A stretch of 64,000 nt of DNA from Synechococcus sp. PCC 7502 (lineage in GTDB: Bacteria > Cyanobacteriota > Cyanobacteriia > Pseudanabaenales > Pseudanabaenaceae). The translations under genes were made by a program, and so were the position numbers. This document shows positions 27,219 through 37,515 of this stretch, one piece after another. The notes beneath the pieces are model-generated. The model made no database searches, was not told where the DNA came from, and worked only from the letters and a program-made list of their open reading frames with translations. Every line of letters begins with the position of its first letter. The first letter of the stretch is position 1. The DNA is taken from NCBI RefSeq assembly GCF_000317085.1, contig NC_019702.1:2758394-2822393 (forward strand). Reading direction: 5' to 3'.

Positions 27219-27476
27219 TCATAGTTCAAGCCCTATGGGTTTCAAATCAAACCACTCTTGATCTTCATCGGTAATTGGAGCATCTGGGTCACATTGTTCT
27301 AACAATTCATCTAGGGAATAGCCAGATTTTAGTTGTGGTGTAACAATAATTTTTCCATCATCAACGGTAATTCCCACAATTGAACCAGCCTGAAGTTGCA
27401 ACATATCAAGGAAAGATGGCGGCACAGCCAACATAATTGATCCACCGACTTTGCGTAAACTTGTTCTGTACATCAT
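27219..27476 (-). CDS. AbrB/MazE-type antitoxin, no toxin partner visible
   Basis: 85 residues. The swapped-hairpin DNA-binding domain TSLRKVGGSIMLAVPPSFLDML is N-terminal and the acidic C-terminus (CDPDAPITDEDQEWFDL) would normally clasp a toxin. No MazF- or VapC-like gene is next to it, as xseB is convergent downstream. Either an orphan or a stand-alone regulator. Confidence 0.78.
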   Translation of the reverse strand: MMYRTSLRKVGGSIMLAVPPSFLDMLQLQAGSIVGITVDDGKIIVTPQLKSGYSLDELLEQCDPDAPITDEDQEWFDLKPIGLEL

Positions 27477-27703
27477 TTTTCCTTGTATAAAGCTATTTTT
27501 TATCAGAACCTTCTTATCGTAAGCAATCGCACTTTCTCTCTAGTTTCCGTAATAGCGGGTATTAAGAGATCGATATATATCAGCGTCCGTAACGATTGTA
27601 AGGAGTATTTAACCAAGCCTTATATTCTGGTAGCAACTGTCACTACAACCTACATATTTAGCTGATATAGTTTTTATAACACTTGATATGCCGACTCTTT
27701 ACC

Positions 27704-27934
27704 ATGCAGTTAAAGACTAGAAACTACGCAGACTTAATATCTGAGCTTCAGCAAAGGCTAGATTTAAATCAAGCTGAAATTGCTCAAAGAATTGGTACCA
27801 CTTGCCTATCTATTAGCCGTTGGAAAAATGGACATCATCATCCGTCTCCTATGGCGATCGCTTTGCTCAGACAAACTGTTTTAGATTTGGGCGATCGGGG
27901 GAAGGATTTACTAAAAGAGTATTTTTGTGGCTAA
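27704..27934 (+). CDS. XRE-family transcription regulator
   Basis: 76 residues from the ATG at 27704; the frame also opens at 27683 without a better start. HTH: LNQAEIAQRIGTTCLSISRWKNG. A single small HTH protein 200 bp from the distal end of the CRISPR array. Target unknown. Confidence 0.75.
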   Translation: MQLKTRNYADLISELQQRLDLNQAEIAQRIGTTCLSISRWKNGHHHPSPMAIALLRQTVLDLGDRGKDLLKEYFCG

Positions 27935-28127
27935 GGCTCAGTAAAGGGCTTTTTATTTTGGCGATCGTATATCCGATGATATTGATTCTAAGTAGGTGGG
28001 TCAAAGAAAAGTAAACACATTTTGATAGCAGCAAAACTAAAACCCATTGCGAGGCTTCGCCCTACGACCCTTTCCATTTTGGGAGTGTGCTAACGTCTAA
28101 TGCTCTAGGAGCGTGAGCAAACAGTGA

Positions 28128-31100
28128 GTTTCCAATCAATTAGGTTCCCTAGCGAGTAGGGAGACCGATGTTCTCACCGAAGTTGCGGAACACCTTTGAG
28201 TTTCCAATCAATTAGGTTCCCTAGCGAGTAGGGAGTCTAAGTAGTCAGCCATAGAGCCGCTTACACCACTAAGGTTTCCAATCAATTAGGTTCCCTAGCG
28301 AGTAGGGAGACAGCAGTAGGTTTATTATATAATCTTGTTCTACTTCGTTTCCAATCAATTAGGTTCCCTAGCGAGTAGGGAGGCTATTGGAACTGGCTGT
28401 CTTATAGAAGTAAGAAGTTGTTTCCAATCAATTAGGTTCCCTAGCGAGTAGGGAGAGTAGTTTTAATACTGTCCTTGCCGAGAATGAGTATGTGTTTCCA
28501 ATCAATTAGGTTCCCTAGCGAGTAGGGAGCGTCTGAAGAGGCACAAGGAAAAGTCTTTTATCAGAATGTTTCCAATCAATTAGGTTCCCTAGCGAGTAGG
28601 GAGCGAAACAATGAAGAATGTTAAACTTCTAGCGGCACAAGCCGGTTTCCAATCAATTAGGTTCCCTAGCGAGTAGGGAGCTGTAAGTCCCCATTCCTCT
28701 GCCTTTCATAAGGGCAGTTAGTTTCCAATCAATTAGGTTCCCTAGCGAGTAGGGAGCTTGTTTACACCCATGGAGTTAATGTTATGTCTAAATCTTTTAT
28801 GGGTTTCCAATCAATTAGGTTCCCTAGCGAGTAGGGAGCTATTGGAGTTAAGTAGAGATGTGTAATAGATAATAATTTAGTTTCCAATCAATTAGGTTCC
28901 CTAGCGAGTAGGGAGCGGTGATGATGAGCCACCTTCGGGTGAGGAGGGTGATCAAAGTTTCCAATCAATTAGGTTCCCTAGCGAGTAGGGAGAGAGTGCC
29001 TTTGCCTGTACCCATCTGGGCATGTACCGGGTTTCCAATCAATTAGGTTCCCTAGCGAGTAGGGAGCCGCCCACTTGATTGTTTATGATGACTTGATTAA
29101 ATCCCGTTTCCAATCAATTAGGTTCCCTAGCGAGTAGGGAGCGTGGTAGCTGAGCCTATTGCTGCTCCTAAACCAGCTAACGTTTCCAATCAATTAGGTT
29201 CCCTAGCGAGTAGGGAGGCGTCTCTGAACAACTCCCCAATAGAGGAATATTTCATGTTTCCAATCAATTAGGTTCCCTAGCGAGTAGGGAGTGAATTCAC
29301 GCATCCGAGTCAACCATGTCTGGGTAAGGGTTTGTTTCCAATCAATTAGGTTCCCTAGCGAGTAGGGAGCTCCTATCTTTCTTCTCCTTTGCAATCTAGG
29401 TTGGTCGTTTCCAATCAATTAGGTTCCCTAGCGAGTAGGGAGATGTTTATGCTTGGTTCAAGTATATAACAGAAGAGTTTAAGTTTCCAATCAATTAGGT
29501 TCCCTAGCGAGTAGGGAGTATAGGAACTTATCTTAGAAGTGTATTGTTATTAACAGTTTCCAATCAATTAGGTTCCCTAGCGAGTAGGGAGATTGGCTTG
29601 GATACATATTAGCTGATGGATGTATACAAAGTTTCCAATCAATTAGGTTCCCTAGCGAGTAGGGAGAAAGCGAAAGCGGTTTGGTCAGCCCCGACAAGCA
29701 AAAGGGAGTTTCCAATCAATTAGGTTCCCTAGCGAGTAGGGAGCGCCGGGGTCGTTCAGCACCTCGAACAGCAGGTTGTGGGTTTCCAATCAATTAGGTT
29801 CCCTAGCGAGTAGGGAGGAAAAAACTTGATGTTCAATTTCGTTCACAACTCGACAGTTTCCAATCAATTAGGTTCCCTAGCGAGTAGGGAGTTGCCAATC
29901 GTGTTCAACCACACGGTAGAGCTAACTCAGTTTCCAATCAATTAGGTTCCCTAGCGAGTAGGGAGACTTGTCTGCACTTCATTAGGATTGCTAGGATTGA
30001 GTGTTTCCAATCAATTAGGTTCCCTAGCGAGTAGGGAGTAGTTCAGGTGGGCAAACCATAATTAACGCAATCACAATGTTTCCAATCAATTAGGTTCCCT
30101 AGCGAGTAGGGAGGCAACATTGGGAACAACTGATCCAGTAACCTATCCTAGTTTCCAATCAATTAGGTTCCCTAGCGAGTAGGGAGCGAATCCGATATAT
30201 GGGAATCCCTCAATATTAATTAGAGTTTCCAATCAATTAGGTTCCCTAGCGAGTAGGGAGAACTTGGAATGTCAGTTTAGTAAATTGATTGAGAGATTGT
30301 TTCCAATCAATTAGGTTCCCTAGCGAGTAGGGAGTAAAAGTAGAAACAAAAGAAGGCGAAGGCTCAATATTGTTTCCAATCAATTAGGTTCCCTAGCGAG
30401 TAGGGAGTACGGCTTATTCCACTACGCCTTCATCGAGTTTAACTGTAAGCGGGTTTCCAATCAATTAGGTTCCCTAGCGAGTAGGGAGTTCGGCGGAGCA
30501 TCCGACTTCACCTTCACCCCTGACGGGAAGTTTCCAATCAATTAGGTTCCCTAGCGAGTAGGGAGCATGAACTATCCGATGATGACCATTGATGCATGCC
30601 TTTTCGAGGTTTCCAATCAATTAGGTTCCCTAGCGAGTAGGGAGATTTGCGAGAAAGTGAGCGCATAACTTTGCACGAAGAAGGTTTCCAATCAATTAGG
30701 TTCCCTAGCGAGTAGGGAGAGCATAAGCGGGTTAACTGCCTTCTGCACTCAATACAGGTTTCCAATCAATTAGGTTCCCTAGCGAGTAGGGAGACCAACT
30801 ACACAAAGGATTATTTCAGTAGTTCTTCTATTGTTTCCAATCAATTAGGTTCCCTAGCGAGTAGGGAGATGAACCGTGCTACCAAGCATGCAGATAAGCC
30901 TAATAAGTTTCCAATCAATTAGGTTCCCTAGCGAGTAGGGAGCATCATCTGTCATGTAATAGAACAGACGAGCCAAGTCAAGTTTCCAATCAATTAGGTT
31001 CCCTAGCGAGTAGGGAGCCTTAATGCCAAGTTAATTGGCTTAGCTACTCTTGTTGGTTTCCAATCAATTAGGTTCCCTAGCGAGTAGGGAGGCGGAGTTA

Positions 31101-32590
31101 CCTAAGTTTGGTATATGGTCTGGTAATGTTTCCAATCAATTAGGTTCCCTAGCGAGTAGGGAGGTATTGAGTCACCCTACCAGCCCTGCTTCTGGGCGGT
31201 TAAGGTTTCCAATCAATTAGGTTCCCTAGCGAGTAGGGAGGTGATAATTAATGAGTGATGAACCAATTGAGCTTCTGTTTCCAATCAATTAGGTTCCCTA
31301 GCGAGTAGGGAGTTAAAGCCAATGCAGTTAAGTCTGATTTAGGTAATTGGTTTCCAATCAATTAGGTTCCCTAGCGAGTAGGGAGCGTAACCGAAGCCAA
31401 GACCGCACCTAAAAATCAATATGTTTCCAATCAATTAGGTTCCCTAGCGAGTAGGGAGCCCTAAACCATCGCTTATAGCAAGTTTTACACTTTTTAAGTT
31501 TCCAATCAATTAGGTTCCCTAGCGAGTAGGGAGCTGCCGAAGGGGGCGATCTTGATGCTTGCCGTAATTGGATGTGGGGAAGTTTCCAATCAATTAGGTT
31601 CCCTAGCGAGTAGGGAGTGTGGAAATCTGAAAGGGTGCCATTTAGCAGATCACAGTTTCCAATCAATTAGGTTCCCTAGCGAGTAGGGAGATGATCGCGC
31701 CAGAGATCAGGGAGATTTCACAGTATCTTATGTTTCCAATCAATTAGGTTCCCTAGCGAGTAGGGAGAGAGCCTAGCCAAGTAATGTCGCCAGTTATCGG
31801 TAAGTTTCCAATCAATTAGGTTCCCTAGCGAGTAGGGAGAATACATTGGCATGCTGGTTGTTAGAGGTAAAGCTCCGTTTCCAATCAATTAGGTTCCCTA
31901 GCGAGTAGGGAGCTGTGGTGGTTCATGCAATGAGTTGACATATCTCACAGTTTCCAATCAATTAGGTTCCCTAGCGAGTAGGGAGATAAAGGCGCTAATC
32001 TTCTTGCTATCCTCGTCTTCCACAGTTTCCAATCAATTAGGTTCCCTAGCGAGTAGGGAGATAGCTCTAAGGTGATTGGTAAGACCTTTGAAACATTGGT
32101 TGGTTTCCAATCAATTAGGTTCCCTAGCGAGTAGGGAGTTCGAGAAATTTGATACCTTCTTCCATAATTCTCCAAACTAAGTTTCCAATCAATTAGGTTC
32201 CCTAGCGAGTAGGGAGTTTAATAGCTTTGAGTATCTTACGGATAGTCTTTCCGTTAGTTTCCAATCAATTAGGTTCCCTAGCGAGTAGGGAGATATAAGA
32301 CTCAACTTAGTTTCTCTTTTCGCATTGGTGTTTCCAATCAATTAGGTTCCCTAGCGAGTAGGGAGTTATATACCCATCGCCCCTGTATTAAGTTATCAGC
32401 TACAGTTTCCAATCAATTAGGTTCCCTAGCGAGTAGGGAGTATGTCAATTCCTTACATGAACCACCACAGTTGCTATCCGTTTCCAATCAATTAGGTTCC
32501 CTAGCGAGTAGGGAGCAAGGATGTGAACCAGCGGTTCAAAGTCCGCTTCATCATGTTTCCAATCAATTAGGTTCCCTAGCGAGTAGGGAG
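28128..32590 (-). CRISPR. CRISPR array, 60 identical 36-nt repeats, 59 spacers
   Basis: On the plus strand the repeat begins GTTTCCAATC and ends GAGTAGGGAG. On the minus strand it begins CTCCCTACTC, has a TCCCTA/TAGGGA hairpin and ends GATTGGAAAC, the usual 3' end giving an 8-nt TTGGAAAC tag, so crRNA should be read leftwards from a leader at 32591-32723. Average period 75 nt, spacers mostly 35-46 nt. I saw no mutated repeat at either end and no repeated spacer. The repeat resembles the CRISPR3 (type III-B) repeat of Synechocystis as I recall it. Confidence 0.98.
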
Positions 32591-32723
32591 CCCTTCCCAT
32601 TAAACCCCTCATCATGCCTAATGTCCAGAGGTGGTTTGCGAGTGATCTCATAAATCAAGAAAATTTAGATGGAAATCAAATTAATAAAATGACTGTAGGG
32701 ATTGCCATCACTTGTTTCGAGGA
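32591..32723 (-). promoter_or_regulatory. CRISPR leader
   Basis: 133 bp between cas2 and the first repeat in transcription order. AT-rich distal half, and TGAGATCACTCGCAAACCAC before the first repeat. It should hold the array promoter and the Cas1-Cas2 integration signal. No clear promoter pair can be chosen by eye. Confidence 0.65.
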
Positions 32724-33002
32724 TTAAATAACTGTAGATTGTGGTAACTCAGTTAACGGTGGCTCACCCCAAATTATAACTTGTCCAACGGTATGCTTAG
32801 AAATTGGGTAAAGTCTCATACTATCTTCAGCAATTTTTATTTTTTTAGGAAGACGTTTACATAATTCCTCAAATTTGGCATTGGATAAAACACATTCAAA
32901 TACGCTGTATTGAACCCGTTTGCCATATCCTTCTAGTAAATCTGAAACTTTCTTGCGACGCTTATCACAAGGAATATCATAGGTAATTACATAAAATAGC
33001 AT
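32724..33002 (-). CDS. cas2: CRISPR-associated endonuclease Cas2
   Basis: 92 residues. MLFYVITYDIPCDKRRKKVSDLLEGYGKRVQYSVFEC-type start with the conserved Asp after YDI, and YPISKHTVGQVIIWG at the end. Forms the spacer-integration complex with Cas1. Ends 133 bp from the array. Confidence 0.97.
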   Translation of the reverse strand: MLFYVITYDIPCDKRRKKVSDLLEGYGKRVQYSVFECVLSNAKFEELCKRLPKKIKIAEDSMRLYPISKHTVGQVIIWGEPPLTELPQSTVI

Positions 33003-33009
33003 AAATAAA

Positions 33010-33999
33010 TTATCGAATTAAATACGGTTTATAAGTCATAGTTGGCTCATATACACAGTTTTTATAAGCTCTAATTTGCTGAGTGAGGGTATCCCAACGG
33101 GGTTGTTCTCCTGAATCAGTTTGTAAAGATTGCTCCATCCTTTGAATAAAAGCCTTCAAATACTTTTTGCGTCCAGAATCATTAAGATAACATCCACCAT
33201 CACGATACTCAAAGTCGCTACCCAGATTAATTACACCACGATTTACCAAATAAAGAACTAGAGAATCCACAATAGGAGCACGAAATTCTTCGATTAAATC
33301 AGAAGCTAATGCTGCGTGTTTTTCTGAACTTTGATGTAAGCAAGCATGATAGGGATCAAGACCTTGTAACTCCACAAGAGCGAGTATGTGATTCCAAAGA
33401 ACTTGGTACCCAAAACTGAGCATAGCATTAACTGGATTCCCTGGTGGTCGGCGAGTTCTAGCACTAAATACAAACTCAGGATTATCTATACACTCACTAA
33501 AAGCTGAAAAATAAGCGGCGGCGGCGGCTCCTTCAATTCCCAGTAACTGGTCTGTAGTTTCGACTTGGAATGTGCGATCGCACAGGTAGTCTAAACTTTG
33601 AATAGTTGAGCATAAATGCTCCGAGGCTTTACGTCTATTTTGGCGTTGCAGGATCACACGACTATTTTTGATTTTTGCATTAACAATTTGTCTAGCAATT
33701 AATAGTCTTTCTAAAATTGATAGCTGTTGCTGGTAACGGGATAACTGTCGATAGCCTCTTTCAATGGCAATAACACGACCATAGCAATATCCCATCCGAG
33801 AAAGATAGGCAATCGGAATATCTCTTTGTAAGCAAGTGGTAATAACTTGAGTTGTAACCTGTGACTTGCCAAAGATCAGAATTTGCTCAAGTAGAGGAAT
33901 CTGTACCTTGTCTAAGATATTTTCCCCTTGCTTAATAATTATTTGCTCTTGTTTAAGAGAAATATAGCAACCCTGCTGTGAAATATATAGCGATCGCAT
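33010..33999 (-). CDS. cas1: CRISPR-associated integrase Cas1
   Basis: 329 residues. Predicted metal ligands Glu156 (GIEGAAAAAYF), His222 (CLHQSSEKH) and Asp234 (LASDLIEEFR). PPGNPVNAMLSFGYQVLWNH is a strong Cas1 block. 7 bp upstream of cas2. No reverse transcriptase fusion. Confidence 0.98.
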   Translation of the reverse strand: MRSLYISQQGCYISLKQEQIIIKQGENILDKVQIPLLEQILIFGKSQVTTQVITTCLQRDIPIAYLSRMGYCYGRVIAIERGYRQLSRYQQQLSILERLLIARQIVNAKIKNSRVILQRQNRRKASEHLCSTIQSLDYLCDRTFQVETTDQLLGIEGAAAAAYFSAFSECIDNPEFVFSARTRRPPGNPVNAMLSFGYQVLWNHILALVELQGLDPYHACLHQSSEKHAALASDLIEEFRAPIVDSLVLYLVNRGVINLGSDFEYRDGGCYLNDSGRKKYLKAFIQRMEQSLQTDSGEQPRWDTLTQQIRAYKNCVYEPTMTYKPYLIR

Positions 34000-34010
34000 A
34001 AGCCAAGAAA

Positions 34011-34286
34011 CTAACGATCAATATCTGAACGATCTCGACTTTTAGTAATATCCGTACTCTTACTACGAGGTAATAATTCTACCTGTTGATCTCGTTGTAG
34101 GTACATAATAAGGCGATCGCTTCCTACTAATAAACCATAGGTTGAAGCCATTACTAACGCAGTGTTAACAATAACAGCTAGTAAACCTAGAGGAGCGATC
34201 AGCAGAATTACAAGACTAATGATGCCATTTGCAACGGATACAGAGATATTACGGACTTGTGCTGTTTTAGAATTAAGGTAATACAT
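34011..34286 (-). CDS. Small two-helix membrane protein, Csx18-like
   Basis: 91 residues. VRNISVSVANGIISLVILLIAPLGLLAVIVNTALVMASTYG gives two membrane helices, then a basic cytoplasmic tail. It fits the small membrane protein Csx18 seen in cyanobacterial type III loci, and lies 11 bp before cas1. It may tie the CRISPR effector or adaptation proteins to the membrane; unproven. Confidence 0.6.
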   Translation of the reverse strand: MYYLNSKTAQVRNISVSVANGIISLVILLIAPLGLLAVIVNTALVMASTYGLLVGSDRLIMYLQRDQQVELLPRSKSTDITKSRDRSDIDR

Positions 34287-34314
34287 AATACATATCGCTA
34301 GGTAGAGTTAATAA

Positions 34315-34653
34315 CTAGGCTACGGCATATCCCGTATATTGTCTGAAGCTTGGCTCCTGAAATCCTAATACGATATCTGATTTAGGAATACCTGCCTCAA
34401 CTAATTCATTCGTAACGATAGATTCGGTTCCATCTCTTTGAACCCACACTAAACCATCAATAATTTCTATATGAATAAGGCAGCCATGAACGCACCGATG
34501 ATTTTTATCCCAGCCTACTGAAATAACTATGTACTCATCAGTTTTAGGGTCAAAAGCAGCTTTGTTTTTAGCGTTGACGTTAGCATAATTAACATCAATG
34601 TATCGATTCAAAACGTTGCAAATAATTTGACGGTAAGTTGCTAGTTTATCCAT
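34315..34653 (-). CDS. xisI: XisI family protein, without XisH
   Basis: 112 residues. YRQIICNVLNRYIDVNYANV, FDPKTDEYIVISVGWDK, IEIIDGLVWVQRDGTESIV and DIVLGFQEPSFRQYTGYAVA match XisI, named from the fdxN excision element of Anabaena, where XisH and XisI are needed with the recombinase XisF. Its usual partner XisH, a nuclease-like protein, is absent. It sits within the cas gene run. Confidence 0.9.
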   Translation of the reverse strand: MDKLATYRQIICNVLNRYIDVNYANVNAKNKAAFDPKTDEYIVISVGWDKNHRCVHGCLIHIEIIDGLVWVQRDGTESIVTNELVEAGIPKSDIVLGFQEPSFRQYTGYAVA

Positions 34654-34701
34654 TGCACAATTATCTCCTGATCAGAGTTAAAAATAATAAGATTGATAAA
34701 T

Positions 34702-35952
34702 TTACCCAATCAACTCCAAAACTGTTTTATTAAGTAAATCAAAAGAGGATTCATTTGGAAGAGTCAATAGCTTAACTAACTTTTTCATAATAGCAATTAC
34801 CCCCACCCCGTTATCAATCACAGAAACACCCTCAAACCGATGAACTCGACGATTGCGCTGTTCGCAGTATTCATTAAGCTTCTTGATATGTATAAGCACA
34901 TTTTTAAGTTCGGCATAATAATCTAAGATCCCGATTAAGTGAAATCTGTTAGGATACCCTTCTGGTGTTAAATCCCATCCTTTTACACGATAATCCTTTA
35001 ATAACTCCTGATAAGGTTTCCCCCCATCAACCATCTTCACCTTATGCCAAAAATCAACAGCTTCTTGCAAATTATTAGGTACGGAAATCCGTAGCTTTTT
35101 TACTAATAATAATGCTAAAAAACACTCCTGAAACTGTGAGATTAAAACTAAAAACTCTGAAAATTCTAGATTTTTATAACGAACTAAAGCATTAAAATAT
35201 AATTCTTTACAAATCGCATCTAACTTTCTCTGCCGAAGAGCAGCAATCTCTTGTAATAACTGCGGATTTATATCAATTTTTACTAGTTTAATATTAGAAA
35301 ATGCTCTATTAAAATCAAAAGCCATCCGACATCGCCCATACTCTAATAGGAGAATTGCATCATCACAATTTAAACAAGAAATTTTAAGAGATCTTAAGGC
35401 ACCTCCATAGTTGTAATCTTCCAGTTGTTTAACAATCACTCGCCGATCAAACTCTCTCCGCAAAACGGTCACATTAGTCTCAAAAATCCTCTCTTGTCCT
35501 TCCTTCATCTCATAGGGATTTCGCACTTGCAGAACCCGACCATTTTGAACATAACCCGATGCTTGTAACAAACTAAAAGCCGATTTCATAGCAGGCGTTC
35601 CAGATGAGGCATTAAATTCAATGCGATCGCCTAATTCCAAGCTTTTTTGAATAAATTCTAGCCCCTTTTTTGCCTCTTCTGCTGCCAATAACAAGTCAAT
35701 TGGATCATCAGACAAATCTTGACTTACTTTAATAAGCGATACACTTGTACTTAAAAGCCCTATTTCGGACTCAATCCAATCTTTGGTATCAATGGCACCT
35801 TGCTGGGTAGATTCGGTATAAAGTAGTACGACTTCTTTAATTTCACATCCATCTGCGACTAAGTAACGTAACAACGAAATAATAGACCCTTCGTTATTTC
35901 CCTTGGCAAAGGGGTCTTGCAAACCTACAAACGATAAAACAATACTAGCCAT
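34702..35952 (-). CDS. CARF-HEPN ribonuclease (Csm6/Csx1-type), first copy
   Basis: 416 residues. The N-terminal CARF-like domain has IVLSFVGLQDPF and GDRIEFNASSGTPAMKSAFSLLQ (ligand loop). The C-terminal HEPN domain has an Rx4H motif, RNRRVH, near residue 367. Expected to bind cyclic oligoadenylate made by Cas10 and cut RNA. It starts 2 bp after the second CARF-HEPN gene and shares little obvious sequence with it. Confidence 0.8.
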   Translation of the reverse strand: MASIVLSFVGLQDPFAKGNNEGSIISLLRYLVADGCEIKEVVLLYTESTQQGAIDTKDWIESEIGLLSTSVSLIKVSQDLSDDPIDLLLAAEEAKKGLEFIQKSLELGDRIEFNASSGTPAMKSAFSLLQASGYVQNGRVLQVRNPYEMKEGQERIFETNVTVLRREFDRRVIVKQLEDYNYGGALRSLKISCLNCDDAILLLEYGRCRMAFDFNRAFSNIKLVKIDINPQLLQEIAALRQRKLDAICKELYFNALVRYKNLEFSEFLVLISQFQECFLALLLVKKLRISVPNNLQEAVDFWHKVKMVDGGKPYQELLKDYRVKGWDLTPEGYPNRFHLIGILDYYAELKNVLIHIKKLNEYCEQRNRRVHRFEGVSVIDNGVGVIAIMKKLVKLLTLPNESSFDLLNKTVLELIG

Positions 35953-35954
35953 GA

Positions 35955-37454
35955 TTATATGGATGCTGGTTGATATTTAGCGATCGCTTTTTCTATATCT
36001 TGATGAATATTAGCCATTAAACTTGCCTGACCCAGAGAATCAAAAGTTTGCTCGGTAATAAAATTTAAGAAGCTGAGAATTTGATTTTCCCACTCAATTT
36101 GTCCTTGCACCTCCCAAAATTCCCAAAGCTGGGTTTCAGTCATACCCAGTAGTTGATGAAAAACTATATTTCTTCTATCAGTAATCTTCAATCCCTCTTT
36201 CCAAAACATTTTTAATTCTTTACAGTCAGTTTCGTAATTTTTACGGATGTTTCGGAAAAGTTTGCATAAAGAACTCAAATCCAATAATATTCCACTTTCT
36301 TTTTCGATTTTACATTTTAGTTTTGCTAAATCGTCCTTAGGGTCACCATTAGACTTAAACTTAGCAGTCTGAAAATAGTTTTTTTCATCCGTCAGTATTG
36401 AAGGCTGAAGCATAGGCTTGCCTTTTTCTTTGTGGATATGCCCCCTAAACTCTTGATCGCCCCATTTCGAGAAAATGCCTTCAAAAGTACGAAAGCTATG
36501 AAAGAAAGCTTCAACAATATTTTCCTGAGTAAGCCTGACTACCCCTAAATAGGCTGCTTCATATCCAGTCCACCACCATTGTTGCGATCGTTCTTGAGCC
36601 TTATCACCTAAAACATCTGCAAACTCTTGAAATTTAGAGTTATTCCAATACATTGCAGCTTCTAATAGTTTTTCAATATGTAGATTTTGAGAAAAATAAG
36701 GTTTAAGAATTGAATCTACAGCTTCATAGTCGAAACGCTTCAGAAGAGCTAAAGCCTCTTTTTGTCTTCGATCCCAAAGATAGTTAGCTCCTAGAGAAGG
36801 ATTTCCATAAAGTGATGCTTTGCCAGAGAGATTACGTTCCTTATCGATAGAGAAATCATAAAATATAGCATTTTCCGCAAATTGACTTAGAGCAGTAATT
36901 CTAGAAGCTTCAGAAGACTGTCCAACTCCCCCCTTAAGACAAAGGATAACGGGTAAATCTTCACTCAGTTTCGATGTGATGTAATTCCATATGCCCTTCC
37001 ACCATTGAAACATCTCCTCAAAGTTTGAAGGGTTGTATCCTTCATGCCCTTGTAAGATTACTTCTACAGGCACCTCAAAATACTTTTTAATCCACAGTTG
37101 GATAATTTTGGCAGAATAAAGTGTATCTTCTCCTCTAAAACTTACAGATTCCAATTGATCTGTACCGATCAAATAAATTTTTTCTAATTCTTTAGACTTA
37201 TCTTGAAGTAGCTGCCCTATGATTATTGGCTGAAGGCGATCGCTATATTCATCCCAAGATTCCAGAAAGAAGTTGGTTATTTCCCGCAAGGATGTATTTA
37301 CTTTCCCAACATCCTCTTGGACTAACATCCTATCAGTTTTGCTATTGCCTTCAGCTTGTTTGTCTCCAATATTTCGCCATTCTCCAGTAGATACCTGAAA
37401 TGCCAAATCTCGTGTGCCAATTGTTGCCACCAAAATTGATCTTTTGTTAGACAT
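35955..37454 (-). CDS. CARF-HEPN ribonuclease (Csm6/Csx1-type), second copy
   Basis: 499 residues. N-terminal ILVATIGTRDLAFQV and VILCLKGGVGQSSEASRITAL are CARF-like strands and loop. The C-terminal HEPN motif is DRRNIVFH near residue 426. It probably responds to cyclic oligoadenylate; a different ring size from its neighbour is possible given the divergence. Part of the cmr operon. Confidence 0.78.
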   Translation of the reverse strand: MSNKRSILVATIGTRDLAFQVSTGEWRNIGDKQAEGNSKTDRMLVQEDVGKVNTSLREITNFFLESWDEYSDRLQPIIIGQLLQDKSKELEKIYLIGTDQLESVSFRGEDTLYSAKIIQLWIKKYFEVPVEVILQGHEGYNPSNFEEMFQWWKGIWNYITSKLSEDLPVILCLKGGVGQSSEASRITALSQFAENAIFYDFSIDKERNLSGKASLYGNPSLGANYLWDRRQKEALALLKRFDYEAVDSILKPYFSQNLHIEKLLEAAMYWNNSKFQEFADVLGDKAQERSQQWWWTGYEAAYLGVVRLTQENIVEAFFHSFRTFEGIFSKWGDQEFRGHIHKEKGKPMLQPSILTDEKNYFQTAKFKSNGDPKDDLAKLKCKIEKESGILLDLSSLCKLFRNIRKNYETDCKELKMFWKEGLKITDRRNIVFHQLLGMTETQLWEFWEVQGQIEWENQILSFLNFITEQTFDSLGQASLMANIHQDIEKAIAKYQPASI

Positions 37455-37515
37455 GATTTCTAAATTCTTATTTGTTTGAAATATTTTTTATGTCTTGGCT
37501 GGGCGATCGCACTTT

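Noticed and set aside
27219-27476. MazEF toxin-antitoxin system
   Set aside because: The antitoxin-like gene is clear, but no toxin gene lies on either side: xseB ends upstream of it and a 227 bp gap follows.
28128-32590. Open frames within the CRISPR array on both strands
   Set aside because: They are translations of the repeat (PYSLGNLIDWK) plus spacers and not genes.
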